DNA of 64,000 nucleotides from Aegilops tauschii subsp. strangulata (GCF_002575655.3 NC_053040.3:356002267-356066266), one strand, 5' to 3'; shown: positions 1 to 12,160, counted from the stretch's first letter. The notes: generated from the sequence alone by a model not told the origin. Made by a program: numbers and translations.

Positions 1-1542
1 CGCCACACTGTCGCGCGTTCTACAGGGAGGCGTTTGACGATACTGAGGAAATCAGTTCCTTCGCCGGGCAGGCCTTCGAAGAGGAGGGCCGATGAAGGCA
101 TCGCCGGGCCCTCGTCGAGGAGGGCCGATGAAGGCATCGCCGGGCCCTCGTCGAGGAGGTACAGATAAATATATTTTTCAGTGGCCGTATCCAACTGTGA
201 CCTGTGCGCCTGTTTGATTACAGGAAAAAGGTTCGCCGGACTGTGTCCGCGGGTCCGGTCGGCCGCGCTCCCGACAACCAAGATGTGGACCCAGTCGGGG
301 AGACGGGGGCCGATGTAGGAACAAAGCCGGGCTGCCTTTCGGCCGAGGGTTCGGGCAATATGTCTGTTACTAACTCGGAAGTGGAGAGCGCCATGAATCA
401 TCGGCGCTGCAGGGCTGTTTTATGAGACCTGAAGTTCTCGGACGAGGCATTTCATGCCTTTTGCTCTGGCGACGCATACATCCGAGCTGCTCGAGACGGG
501 ATTAGAAAAGCCACGAGGCAGTATCTGACAGATGTGCAGGTAAGTTTTCTTTGTCAAAAAAGAATAGCCATATACCCGTAGCCCCCAAGACTGAAAGCAG
601 TTGGCACGACAGATTTAAGGATTATTGAACAACCAGGTCCTCGCGGAGAAGAATGGTCTGCTAACCCAGGAGCTGGAGCAGTGTCGGATGCAGCTGAGCT
701 GCTACCGCCGAACTGGGAGACTTGAAGAAGTCGTCCTCTGGTATTGTTCCCTTCTACCAAGGAACAATAATTGTGTACCCACCGCGCTAATGTAGCTACT
801 GATTTCGCATAATAGGGCCGCCTGATCAACTTGCAAAGAAGCTGAAGGCTGCCCAAGAGGGAGAAAAAGAGGCGAAAAGGCAACACGCCACAGGCGAGCG
901 TGTGCTTACCCATGTCAGAGGTGAGAAAAACAAGCTGCAGGACTCCAACACTGCATTGGGTGAAGAGTTGAAAGATGTTCGAGCCCAGCTAGCCGTTTCC
1001 ATGAAGGAGAACAAGGAACTGCGGGGCGGTATCTTCAGTATGTGTCTGAACTTCATTTGTGAATTAGCTCAGAGATAAATGGGACTGAAATAGTCATGTT
1101 TGCAGGTTTACTGACGGGCCGTCCTGAAGAGGAGGCGTCCAGATCATCGAGTCATCTGCTACAGAGGCTGTCACAGGTGCACGAGCATGCTCGGCTAGCC
1201 ATGCGGAGTGTGGCTAAGGCCTTATGGCCGTCCGACTCCCCTCCAGGAAGTATGGAGGAGCTTGTAGAGCTGTTCAAGGGAGCTCGGCGGCATATCCGGC
1301 TATGGAAGATATCGGCCTGCCGAGAGGGTGCGCGGGAAGCCTGGGCCATGGTGAAAATGCGATATACCAAGCTGGACCCGAATCACAAGGCCAGGGTTGG
1401 ACCGCTAGGGTCCAATGGGGAAGAGATTCCCGTTAGTTTAGTATATGGCCAAGTAGAGGTGGCCGCCAAATATTCCCAACAGGATTGTAAGTTAGACCGC
1501 CTGTTGGACGGTGTAGAGAGGGAAGTGTTTGAGTCCAAGTGA
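1..1542 (+). pseudogene. Antisense accessory gene of element A, 3' exons (coiled-coil protein)
   Basis: This is the 3' part of a spliced gene running opposite to the pol of element A. Visible exons end at about 158 (donor GTACAG) and then run 224-539 (donor GTAAGT), 637 to about 732, about 800-1037 (donor GTATGT) and 1106-1542 (acceptor TTTGCAG). The join 1037/1106 keeps the reading frame in phase, which supports real splicing. The 637-1037 exons are rich in K, E, Q and L with heptad-like spacing, so a coiled coil is likely. The last exon encodes about 145 residues and stops at 1542. A stop near 421 breaks the 224-539 exon. It matches in position and character the C-terminal half of the gene at 59725-62819, whose N-terminus looks like the Pfam family called putative gypsy type transposon. 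Its function is unknown. Confidence 0.7.
81..159 (+). repeat. 36-bp tandem duplication in an exon
   Basis: Two perfect copies of a 36-bp unit starting GAGGAGGGCCGATGAAGG (81-116 and 117-152) are followed by a 7-bp partial third copy that runs into a splice donor. Thirty-six is a multiple of three, so the duplication adds 12 codons without shifting the frame. Confidence 0.9.
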
Positions 1543-2364
1543 CTATGTATTTTCCTTGCCCTCTGTAATTCTAGCTGAATTGTATAGCATTTGTCATGGC
1601 AGACCTTTTCGCCTCATCCTCCGGGCTCGAGGGTGCGGAGTGTTTCCATATACCCTCGCGGCCGAATAGGCCGGGGCATACCTGGAAAACTAGGCGTAGG
1701 GGTCACAATTGCTTGAACAGACAAGTTGTATTCTGCTAGTTATGTTATATTACATTTGAGTCGTAAGAAACATCTTCCAGAGGGAATAGTTTCGTTAAGG
1801 GTTCCTTTCCCTAGGTCTGCATGTATTAATGTACATGTCCGAGTTATGGTGGAAGAAAAATTACCGTTTCTGTAACTTCTGGGGGTTACCAATGGAGTAT
1901 TTGAAAAAACGTCTTTAATTCACCGACCGAATATTCCCTGAAGAACGCTAGCTTTCGGCTTCACCCAGTCTGAGGTACACATCCGGATGACCCGGCAGTA
2001 ACAATCGCAGAGGTGCTCCCTTTATGCCCTAGCCGAACTAACAGGAATGTAGGGCATAAGCACAGGAGCCAGGCAACCCAGCTTGGCCAAAACATAAGTC
2101 ATATCGATGCATATAGTGGCGAAAGAAAAGGTACATATGGAAGAACTCATATGTCGAGAGCTTGATGCTCGAAAAGTAATGATAAAAAGCTTCTGTCTAA
2201 GAAGCCCCCAGGTATAATAGGCACACATATTTGAAATATGTATGTGTTAGCGGTGTGCGGTCTAGCCGTACCGAAAATTTAAAGTGAAGAGGAAAAGGTA
2301 ATTAGAAAAGAGAGAAAAAGAATGGAAACTACCGGGGAGAAGGAGACGAACTAGGATTTCGGCG
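1543..2364. other. Spacer between antisense gene and pol end of element A
   Basis: Noncoding 0.8-kb gap between the stop of the plus-strand antisense gene (1542) and the stop of minus-strand pol (2365). Both transcription units converge here, so it should hold both 3' ends. No coding frame with family similarity is visible. The equivalent gap in element B is 62820-63489. Confidence 0.6.
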
Positions 2365-4159
2365 CTAGGCATAGAATCTTCGGAGTCTGGCCGCGTTCCA
2401 GGGGTTCGGTTCGAGGCGATTGTCTGATGCATCACGAAGACGGTACGCTCCTCCGGTGAGAACTTCGTCAATTATGAAGGGACCCTCCCATTTGGGCTTG
2501 AGCTTGTCCTTTTTCTTCTCCGGCAGGCGTAGAACGAGTTCGCCAACATTGTAGGTTTTGGCCCGTACTTCTCTGCTTTTGGTATCTTCGAGCCTGCTGC
2601 TGATAGAATGCTGAACGGGCTTTTGCGACATCGCGTTCCTCCTGCAGGGCATCTAGGCTGTCCTGCCTATCGAGCTCGGCTTCTCTCTCTTCGTACATAC
2701 GCACTCGAGGTGAGTCGTGAATAATATCGCAGGGCAAGACGGCCTCTGCGCCATACGCCATGAAGAAAGGTGTGTATCCGGTAGTACGGTTGGGCGTGGT
2801 CCGCAGCCCCCAGAGTACGGAGTCGAGCTCCTCTACCCAGTGCTTGTCTGATTCTTTTAAGGACCGCACTAGTCTAGGTTTGATGCCGCTCATAATGAGA
2901 CCATTGGCTCGTTCGACTTGACCGTTGGTTTGTGGGTGATAGACGGAGGCGTAATCGAGTTTAATACCCAGATTAGTGCACCAGGTTTTTACCTCGTCGG
3001 CTGTGAAATTGGAGCCGTTGTCGGTGATGATGCTGTGTGGGACACCATAACGGAGCACAATGCCTGATATGAAGTCAATCACCGGGCTGGACTCAGCCGT
3101 TTTGACCGGTTTAGCCTCTATCCACTTAGTGAATTTGTCCACCATAACCAACAGATATTTTTTCTTATGGCTTCCCCCCTTAAGGGGTCCTACCATATCC
3201 AGACCCCAGACTGCAAAGGGCCAGGTAATGGGGATTGTTTGCAACAGTTGGGGGCATGTGGCTTTGGTTGGCGAAGAGCTGGCATCTGACGCAGCGTTGG
3301 ACGAGGTCCTGCGCGTCCGCTCGGGCTGTCGGCCAGTAGAACCTAGTGCGGAAGGCCTTGCTAACAAGGGCCCGAGCTGCGAGGCCAGTGTGAATTTCCG
3401 CCAACAGCTGCCGCCCTTCTTCTTCGGAGATACATCTTTGAAGTACTCCGGTAGTGCTTTTCTTGTAGAGCTCTCCTTCGTGGACCTTATAGGCCTTTGA
3501 ATGCATGACAATGCGACGAGCCTCATTCTGGTCGTCTGGAAGCTCTTTCCTATCAATGTAGGCCAAGAAGGGTTCGGTCCATGGGGCAATGACTGCCATA
3601 ATGAGATGGGCCGATGGTGTTACTTCGGTGGCTGAGCCCCCGGTATTGTCTGTATGCTCGGGATTTGAGGTTGTGTTCGGATCTGAACTGTAGTTGCCAC
3701 CCTCCCCTTGCCACACCACGGAACGCTTAAAAAGCCTTTCCAGGAGGATGTTAGGAGGGACGGGGTCGCGCTTAGCGCCGATGCGAGCCAGGACGTCCGC
3801 TGCTTGATTGCTTTCTCGGGCAACGTGGTGAAATTCAAGTCCTTCGAACCGAGCTGACATTTTTAATACGACATTGCGATAAGCTGCCATCTTTGGATCT
3901 TTGGCGTCAAAATCGCAGTTTATCTGAGATATTCTGAGGTTCGAGTCCCCGCGCACCTCCAGGAGTTGTATGCCGATGGATGTGGCCATCCGGAGACCAT
4001 GCTGTAGGGCCTCGTATTCGGCTGCGTTGTTGGAGTCTGTGTATAATATCTGGAGTACATACTGGACGACGTCTCCAGTAGGGGTTGTTAATATGACTCC
4101 CGCTCCTAGTCCTGCCAACATTTTGGAAACATCAAAATACATGACCCAATTTGAGTATG
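2365..4159 (-). pseudogene. Gypsy pol, distal part: RNase H end and integrase (element A)
   Basis: Continues the pol of element A after the C1 insertion. The frame from 4142 begins in RNase H (motif NNAAEYEAL, then a RESNQAADVLA stretch) and passes into the integrase zinc-binding region (ending CVRCQLFANQ). A frameshift near 3200-3260 moves the integrase core into a second frame (GLDMVGPL, then DNGSNF, then HPQTNGQVERANG, which together carry the acidic D-D-E positions). A second frameshift near 2640 leads into the C-terminal integrase domain (KWEGPFIIDEVL), ending at 2365. Function: integration of the cDNA copy and degradation of the RNA strand. With at least two frameshifts it cannot make an intact enzyme. 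Confidence 0.9.
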
Positions 4160-5548
4160 TGATACGTCTCCAACGTATCTATAATTATTGATTGTTCCAT
4201 GCTATATTATATTCTGTTTTGGACATTATTGGGCTTTATTATACACTTTTATATTATTTCTGGGACTAACCTATTAACCGGAGGCCCAGCCCAGAATTGC
4301 TGTTTTTTTTCCTATTTCAGAGTTTCGCAAAAAAAGAATATCAAACGGAGTCCAAACGGAATGAAACATTCGGGAACGTGATTTTTGGAACGAACGTAAT
4401 CCAGAGGACTTCGACCCTACGTCAAGACATCAACCAGGAGGCCATGAGGTAGGGAGGCGCGCCTACCCCCCCCCAGGGCGCGCCCTCCACCGTCGTGGGC
4501 CCCTGTTGCTCCACCGACGTACTTCTTCCTCCTATATATACCTACGTACCCCCAAACTACCAGATACGGAGCCAAAAACCTAATTCCACCGCCGCAACCT
4601 TCTGTACCCGTGAGATCCCATTTTGGGGCCTGTTCCGGAGCTCCGCCAGAGGGGGCATCGATCACGGAGGGCTTCTACATCAACACCATAGCCTCTCCGA
4701 TGAAGTGTGAGTAGTTTACCTCGGACCTTCGGGTCCATAGTTATTAGCTAGATGGCTTCTTCTCTCTTTTTGGATCTCAATACAATGTTCTCCCCCTCTC
4801 TTGTGGAGATCTATTCGATGTAATCTTCTTTTGCGGTGTGTTTGTTGAGACTGATGAATTGTGGGTTTATGATCAAGTTTTTCTATGAACAATATTTGAA
4901 TCTTCTCTGAATTCTTTTATGTATGATTGGTTATCTTTGCAAGTCTATTCGAATTATCAGTTTGGTTTGGCCTACTAGATTGATCTATCTTGCAATGGGA
5001 GAAGTGCTTAGTGGTCGATGTGTGGAGTAATAGTAGTAGATGCAGGCAGGAGTCGGTCTACTTGTCTCGGACGTGATGCCTATATACATGATCATACCTA
5101 GATATTCTCATAACTATGCTCAATTCTGTCAATTGCTCAACAGTAATTTGTTCACCTACCATAATACTTATGTTCTTGAGAGAAGCCACTAGTGGAACCT
5201 ATGGCCCCCGGGTCTATTTTCCATCATATTTAATCTCCCGACAACAAGCTATTTCTGGCGCCGTTTTTATTTTACTTTACTTTGCATCTTTATCATAAAA
5301 ATACCAAAAATATTATCCTATCATATCTATCAGATCTCACTCTCGTAAGTGACCGTGTAGGGATTGACAACCCCTTATCGCGTTGGTTGCGAGGATTTAT
5401 TTGTTTGTGTAGGTGCGAGGGACTCGTGCGTGGCCTCCTACTGGATTGATACCTTGGTTCCCAAAAACTGAGGGAAATACTTACGCTACTTTGCTACATC
5501 ACCCTTTCCTCTTCAAGGGAAAACCAACGCAGTGCTCCAGAGGTAGCA
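4160..5548 (+). repeat. 5' LTR of C1
   Basis: 1389 bp, starting TGATACGTCTCC and ending GGTAGCA. It is nearly identical to the 3' LTR but lacks about 110 bp near 5012, where GCTTAG joins directly to TGGTCGATGTG; the 3' LTR and both C2 LTRs keep this segment. A TATA-like CCTATATATACC lies at about 4531-4542. Confidence 0.93.
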
Positions 5549-5559
5549 AGAAGGATTTC

Positions 5560-5577
5560 TGGTGCCGTTGCCGGGGA
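5560..5577 (+). other. Primer binding site of C1 (tRNA-Asp type)
   Basis: TGGTGCCGTTGCCGGGGA begins 11 bp after the 5' LTR. It is one base from TGGCGCCGTTGCCGGGGA, which is complementary to the 3' end of plant tRNA-Asp. This is where minus-strand cDNA synthesis would be primed. C2 has the equivalent site at 51721-51738. Confidence 0.8.
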
Positions 5578-5767
5578 GTCTACGCAAAAGTCAACATACC
5601 AAGTACCCATCACAAACCCTTATCTCCCGCATTACATTATTTGCCATTTGCCTCTCGTTTTCCTCTCCCCCACTTCACCCTTGCCGTTTTATTTGCCCTC
5701 TCTTTTCCGTTTGCCTCCTTTTGCCCGTCTCTTGTTTGCTCGTGTGTTGGATTGCTTGCTTGTCACG

Positions 5768-7336
5768 ATGGCTCAAGATAATACTAAATTGTGTGACTTC
5801 ACCAATACCAACAACAATGATTTCCTTAGCACTCCGATTGCTCCTCTTACCGATACTAAATCTTGTGAAATCAATGCCGCTTTGTTGAATCTTGTCATGA
5901 AAGATCAATTCGCCGGCCTTCCTAGTGAAGATGCCGCTACCCATCTAAAGCTTCGTTGATTTGTGTGATATGCAAAAGAAGAAAGATGTGGACAATGATA
6001 TTGTTAAATTGAAGCTATTTCCCTTTTCGCTTAGGGATCGTGCTAAAGCTTGGTTTTCGTCTTTGCCTAAAAATAGTATTGATTCTTGGAATAAGTGCAA
6101 AGATGCTTTTATCTCTAAATATTTTCCTCCCGCTTAGATCATCTCTCTTAGAAACGATATTATGAATTTTAAGCAACTTTATCATGAACATGTTGCACAA
6201 GCTTGGGAGAGGATGAAATTAATGATACGTAATCGCCCTACTCACGGTTTGAATTTGTGGATGATTATACAAAAATTTTATGCCGGATTGAATTTTGCTT
6301 CTAGAAATCTTTTAGATTCAGCCGCGGGAGGCACTTTTATGGAAATAACTTTAGGAGAAGCTACTAAACTCCTAGATAATATTATGGTTAATTATTCTCA
6401 ATGGCACACTGAAAGATCTACTAATAAAAAAGTGCATGCGATAGAAGAAATTAATGTTTTGAGTGGAAAGGTGGATGAACTTATGAATTATTTGCTACTA
6501 AGAGTGTTTCTTCTGATCCTAATGATATTCCTTTGTCTACTTTGATTGAGAATAATAATGAATTTATGGATGTAAATTTTGTTGGTAGGAATAATTTTGG
6601 TAACAACGCGTATAGATGAAACTTTAATCCTAGGCCTTATCCTAGTAATTCCTCTAATAATTATGGTAATTCCTACAACAATTCTTATGGGAACTTTAAT
6701 AAGATGCCCTTTGAATTTGAGACTAGTGTTAAGGAGTTTATGAATTCGCAAAAGAATTTCAATGCTTTGCTCGAAGAAAAATTGCTTAAAGTTGACGAAT
6801 TGGCTAGGAACGTTGATAGAATTTCTCTTGATGTTGATTCTTTGAAACTTAGATCTATTCCACCTAAGCATGATATCAATGAGTCTCTCAAAGCCATGAG
6901 AATTTCCATTGATGAGTGCAAAGAAAGAACCGCTAGGATGCGTGCTAAGAAAGATTGCTTTGTAAAAGCGTGTTCTTCGAGTTCCTATGAAAATAAAGAT
7001 GAAGATCTAAAAGTTATTGATGTGTCCCCTATTAAATATTTGTTTTGCAATATGAATCTTGTTAATGATGGGACTGAATATGATCCACCTTTACCTAGAA
7101 GGCGTTCAAAAAATTCGGAGTTTTTAGATCTTGATGCTAAAATTGATAAAAGTGGGATTGAAGAGATCAAAACATTAGATATTAATGAACCCACTATTTT
7201 GGATTCCAAGGAATTTAATTATTATAATTGTTCTTTGATAGATTGTGTTTCCTTGTTGCAATCCGTGCTAAATTCTCCTCATGCTTATAGTCCAAATAAA
7301 GCCTTTACCAAACATATCGTTGATGCTTTGATGTAA
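5768..7336 (+). pseudogene. gag of C1 (broken)
   Basis: Starts at ATG 5768 (MAQDNTKLCDF). The frame shifts near 5950 and then shows the retrotransposon gag core (FSLRDRAKAWFSSLP, then DAFISKYFPP). A TAG interrupts it near 6135, right after FPPA. It continues with AWERMKLMIRN and an FYAGLN stretch, shifts again near 6500, and runs through a long charged region to a TAA at 7334-7336. Gag forms the particle that packages the RNA. At least two frameshifts and two stops mean this copy gives no full-length product. The C-terminal half is Asp-, Lys- and Ser-rich and shows no zinc knuckle. Confidence 0.8.
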
Positions 7337-7357
7337 TCTTATGAAGAAAAACTTGCG

Positions 7358-7845
7358 TTGGAAGTTTCTATCCCTAGAAAACTCTACGATGAGTGGGAAC
7401 CTAATATTAAAATTAAAATAAAAGATCATGAATGCTATGATTTGTGTGATTTGGGTGCTAGTGTTTCCACGATTCCAAAGACTTTGTGCGACTTGTTAGG
7501 TTTCCGTGATTTTGATGATTGCTCTTTAAAATTGCACCTTGCGGATTCCACCATTAAGAAACCTATGGGAAGAATTAATGATGTTCTTATTGTTGCAAAT
7601 ATGAACTATGTGCCCGTAGATTTTATTGTTCTTGATATCGATTGCAATCCTTCATGTCCTATTATTCTTGGTAGACCTTTCTTAGAACGATCGGTGCAAT
7701 TATTGATATGAAGGAAGGAAATATTAGATTCCAATTTCCGTTAATGAAAGGCATGGAACACTTTCCTAAAAAGAAAATAAAATTATCATATGAATCTATC
7801 ATGAGAGCCACTTATGTATTGCCTACCAAAGATGGCAATACCTAG
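7358..7845 (+). pseudogene. Aspartic protease of C1
   Basis: Follows gag after a TAA. The frame at 7358-7711 contains the retropepsin-like active-site region CDLGASVSTIP, with a D-L-G-A-S core in place of the usual D-T/S-G-A, and the family motif PIILGRPFL near the end. A frameshift near 7695 breaks it; the downstream frame ends in LPTKDGNT and a stop at about 7845. No RT follows. The family cleaves Gag into mature parts. The replaced active-site residue and the frameshift make activity unlikely. Confidence 0.75.
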
Positions 7846-10658
7846 ATCTATCCTTGATTTTATGCCTAGCTAGGGGCATTAAACGATGGCGCTTGTTGGG
7901 AGGTAACCCAATTTTATTTTTTGTTTTTTTTTGCTTTTTTGCTTCTGTTTAGGAATAAATCTTTGATCTAGCCTATGGTTAGACCTGGTATTATGTTTTA
8001 ATTAGTGTTTGTGGCAAGTTAAACCTATAGGATCTTCTTGGATGATAGTTATTTGATCTTGCTGTAAATTCTAGAAACTTTCTGTTCACGAAAACAATTT
8101 TTAAAAATCACCAGAACGTGATAAAATATTGATTCCAATTGCTGCTGATCAATAAACAAATTGTCTAGGCAGTCTTATTTTGGCTGAATTTTTGGAGTTC
8201 CAGAAGTTTGCGCTAGTTACAGATTACTACAGACTGTTCTGTTTTTGACAGATTCTGTTTTTCGTGTGTTGTTTGCTTATTTTGATGAATCTATGGCTAA
8301 TAAAATAGTTTATAAACCATCGAGAAGTTGGAATACAGTAGGTTTAACACCAATATAAATAAAGAATGAGTTCATTACAGTACCTTGAAGTGGTGTTTTG
8401 TTTTCTTTCGCTAACGGGGCTCACGAGATTTTCTGTTAAGTTTTGTGTTGTGAAGTTTTCAAGTTTTGGGTAAAAGATTTGATGGATTATGGAATAAGGA
8501 GTGGCAAGAGCCTAAGCTTGGGGATGCCCATGGCACCCCAAGATAATCTAAGGACACCAAAAAGCCAAAGCTTGGGGATGCCCCGGAAGGCATCCCCTCC
8601 TTCGTCTACTTCCATCGGTAACTTTACTTGGAGCTATATTTTTATTCACCACATGATATGTGTTTTGCTTGGAGCGTCTTGTATGATTTGAGTATTTATT
8701 TGTTAGTTTGCCAAAATCATCCTTGCTGTACACACCTTTTGAGATAGACACACATGATTCGGAAATTTTTAGAATACTCTATGTGCTTCACTTATATCTT
8801 TTGAGCTATATAGTTTTCGCTCTAGTGCTTCGCTTATATCTTTTAGAGCACGGTGGTGGATTTGTTTTATAGAAACTATTGTTCTCTCATGCTTCACTTA
8901 GATTATTTTGAGAGTCCTACAAAACATCATGGTTGTTTGCTTTAACTATGATAGGCATCCAAGATTAGTAAAAACAAACTTTCTTATGAGTGTGTTGAAT
9001 ACTAAGAGAAGTTTGATGCTTGATAATTGTTTTGAGATATGAAGATGGTGATATTAGAGTCATGCTAGTTGAGTAGTTTTGAATTTGAGAAATACTTGTG
9101 TTAAAGTTTGTGATTCCCGTCACATGCACGTATGGTGAACCGTCATGTGATGAAGTCGGAGCATGATTTATTTATTGATTCTCTTCCTTATGAGTGGCGG
9201 TCGGGGACGAGTGATGGTATTTTCCTACAAATCTATCCCCCTAGGAGCATGCGCGTAATACTTTGCTTTGATAACTTGTAGATTTTTGCAATAAGTATAT
9301 GAGTTCTTTATGACTAATGTTGAGTCCATGGATTATACGCACTTTTCTTCCTTCCACCATTGCTAGCCTCTCTAATACCGCACACTTTTCGCCGGTATCA
9401 TACACCCACCATATACCTTCCTCAAAAGAGCCACCATACCTACCTATCATGGCATTTCCGTAGCCATTCCGAGATATATTGCCATGCAACTTACCACCGT
9501 TTCGTTTACTATGACATGCTCCATCATTGTCATATTGCTTCAAATGATCATGTAGTTGACATCGTATTTGTGGCAAAGCCACCGTTCATAATTCTTTCAT
9601 ACATGTCACTCATGATTCATTGCATATCCCGGTACACCGCCGAAGGCATTCAAATAGAGTCATATTTTGTTCTAAGTATTGAGTTGTAATTGTTGAGTTG
9701 TAAGTAAATAAAAGTGTGATGATCATCATTTTTAGAGCATTGTCCCAAGTGAGGAAAGTATGATGGAGACTATGATTCCCCCACAAGTCGGGATGAGACT
9801 CTGGACGAAAAAAAGAGGCCACAAAAAAAGAAGAAGAAAAGGCCCAAATAAAAAAATGAGAGAAAAAGAGAGAAGGGATAATGTTACTATCCTTTTACAA
9901 CACTTGTGCTTCAAGGTAGCACCATTATCTTCATAATAGAGAGTTTCCTATGATATCACTTTCATATACTAGTGGGAATTTTTCATTATAGAACTTGGCT
10001 TGTATATTCCAATGATGGGCTTCCTCAAAATGCCCTAGGTCTTCGTGAGCAAGCGAGTTGGATGCACACCAACTTAATTTCTTTTGTTGAGCTTTCATAT
10101 AATTATAGCTCTAGTGCATCCGTTGCATGGCAATCCCTACTCACTCACACTGATATCTATTAATGGGCATCTCCATAGCCCGTTGATACGCCTAGTTGAT
10201 GTGAGAATATCTTCTCCTTTTTGTCTTCTCCACAACCACCATTCTATTCCACATATAGTGCTACGTCCATGGCTCACGTTCATGTATTGCGTAAAGATTG
10301 AAAAAGTTTGAGAACACTAAAAGTATGAAACAATTGCTTGGCTTGTCATCGGGGTTGTGCATGATTTAAATACTTTGTGTGGTGAAGATAGAGCATAGCC
10401 AGACTATATGATTTTGTAGGGATAACTTTCATTGGCCATGTTATTTTGAGAAGACATAATTGCTTAGTTAGTATGCTTGAAGTGTTATTATTTTTATGTC
10501 AATATTGAACTTTTATCTTGAATCTTTCGGATCTGAATATTCATACCACAATTAAGAAGAATTACATTGAAATTATGCCAAGTAGCATTCCACATCAAAA
10601 ATTATGTTTTTATCATTTACCTACTCGAGGACGAGCAGGAATTAAGCTTGGGGATGCT
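7846..10658 (+). other. Long 3' noncoding block of C1 with polypurine tracts
   Basis: 2.8 kb without a supported coding frame, colinear with C2 52711-55535, so it is a conserved part of the family and not random filler. It ends in the polypurine tract AAGCTTGGGGATGC at 10644-10657, next to the 3' LTR. Two further copies of the tract lie at 8514-8527 and 8568-8581. Short frames here differ between C1 and C2 and are not convincing genes. Confidence 0.75.
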
Positions 10659-12160
10659 TGATACGTCTCCAACGTATCTATAATTTTTTATTGTTCCATG
10701 CTATATTATATTCTGTTTTGGACATTATTGGGCTTTATTATACACTTTTATATTATTTTTGGGACTAACCTATTAACCGGAGGCCCAGCCCAGAATTGCT
10801 GTTTTTTTCCTATTTCAGAGTTTCGCAGAAAAAGAATATCAAACGGAGTCCAAACGGAATTAAACATTCGGGAACGTGATTTTCGGAACGAACGTGATCC
10901 AGAGGACTTGGACCCTACGTCAAGACATCAACCAGGAGGCCATGAGGTAGGGAGGCGCGCCTACCCCCCCAGGGCGCGCCCTCCACCGTCGTGGGTCCCC
11001 TGTTGCTCCACCGACGTACTTCTTCCTCCTATATATACCTACGTACCCCCAAACTACCAGATATGGAGCCAAAAACCTAATTCCACCGCCGCAACCTTCT
11101 GTACCCGTGAGATCCCATTTTGGGGCCTGTTCCGGAGCTCCGCCAGAGGGGGCATCGATCACGGAGGGCTTCTACATCAACACCATAGCCTCTCTGATGA
11201 AGTGTGAGTAGTTTACCTCGGACCTTCGGGTCCATAGTTATTAGCTAGATGGCTTCTTCTCTCTTTTTGGATATCAATACAATGTTCTCCCCCTCTCTTG
11301 TGGAGATCTATTCGATGTAATCTTCTTTTGCGGTGTGTTTGTTGAGACTGATGAATTGTGGGTTTATGATCAAGTTTTTCTATGAACAATATTTGAATCT
11401 TCTCTGAATTCTTTTATGTATGATTGGTTATCTTTGCAAGTCTATTCGAATTATCAGTTTGGTTTGGCCTACTAGATTGATCTTTCTTGCAATGGGAGAA
11501 GTGCTTAGCTTTGGGTTCAATCTTGCGGTGTCCTTTCCCAGTGACAGTAGGGGCAGCAAGGCACGTATTGTATTGCTGCCATCAAGGATAACAAGATGGA
11601 GTTTATATCATATTACTGGATAGCGGTCGATGTGTGGAGTAATAGTAGTAGATGCAGGCAGGAGTCGGTCTACTTGTCTCGGACGTGATGCCTATATACA
11701 TGATCATACCTAGATATTCTCATAACTATGCTCAATTCTGTCAATTGCTCAACAGTAATTTGTTCACCCACCGTAATACTTATGCTCTTGAGAGAAGCCA
11801 CTAGTGAAACCTATGGCCCACGGGTCTATTTTCCATCATATTTAATCTCCTGACAACAAGCTATTTCTGGCGCCATTTTTATTTTACTTTACTTTGCATC
11901 TTTAACATAAAAATACCCAAAATATTATCCTATCATATCTATCAGATCTCACTCTCGTAAGTGACCGTGTAGGGATTGACAACCCCTTATCGCGTTGGTT
12001 GCAAGGATTTATTTGTTTGTGTACGTGCGAGGGACTCGTGCGTGGCCTCCTACTGGATTGATACCTTGGTTCTCAAAAACTAAGGGAAATACTTACGCTA
12101 CTTTGCTGCATCACCCTTTCCTCTTCAAGGGAAAACCAACGCAGTGCTCAAGTGGTAGCA
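10659..12160 (+). repeat. 3' LTR of C1
   Basis: 1502 bp, TGATACGTCTCC to GGTAGCA, directly after the polypurine tract. It keeps the roughly 110 bp missing from the 5' LTR. A TATA-like CTATATATACC lies near 11030. The TSD copy GTATT follows at 12161. Confidence 0.93.

Larger units (their letters stand above)
4160..12160 (+). mobile_element. Non-autonomous Gypsy-type element C1 (Sabrina-like) inside element A
   Basis: Complete 8.0-kb LTR element with TG...CA LTRs (4160-5548 and 10659-12160) and a near-perfect 5-bp TSD, GTATG at 4155-4159 and GTATT at 12161-12165. It carries a tRNA-Asp-type primer site, a gag-like region and an aspartic protease. It has no reverse transcriptase, RNase H or integrase, and a 2.8-kb noncoding block fills the space before the polypurine tract. 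It therefore depends on enzymes in trans. The LTR start TGATACGTCTCCAACG recalls the barley/wheat Sabrina group, known as a non-autonomous family; the name is tentative. It lies opposite to its host element A. Confidence 0.93.

Noticed and set aside
3060..3500. Plus-strand frames opposite integrase of element A
   Set aside because: Shadows of the minus-strand pol; all recognisable motifs are on the minus strand.
9241..10311. Short frames in the 3' block of C1 and the same region of C2
   Set aside because: They are not kept between the two copies in length or frame and lack family features.
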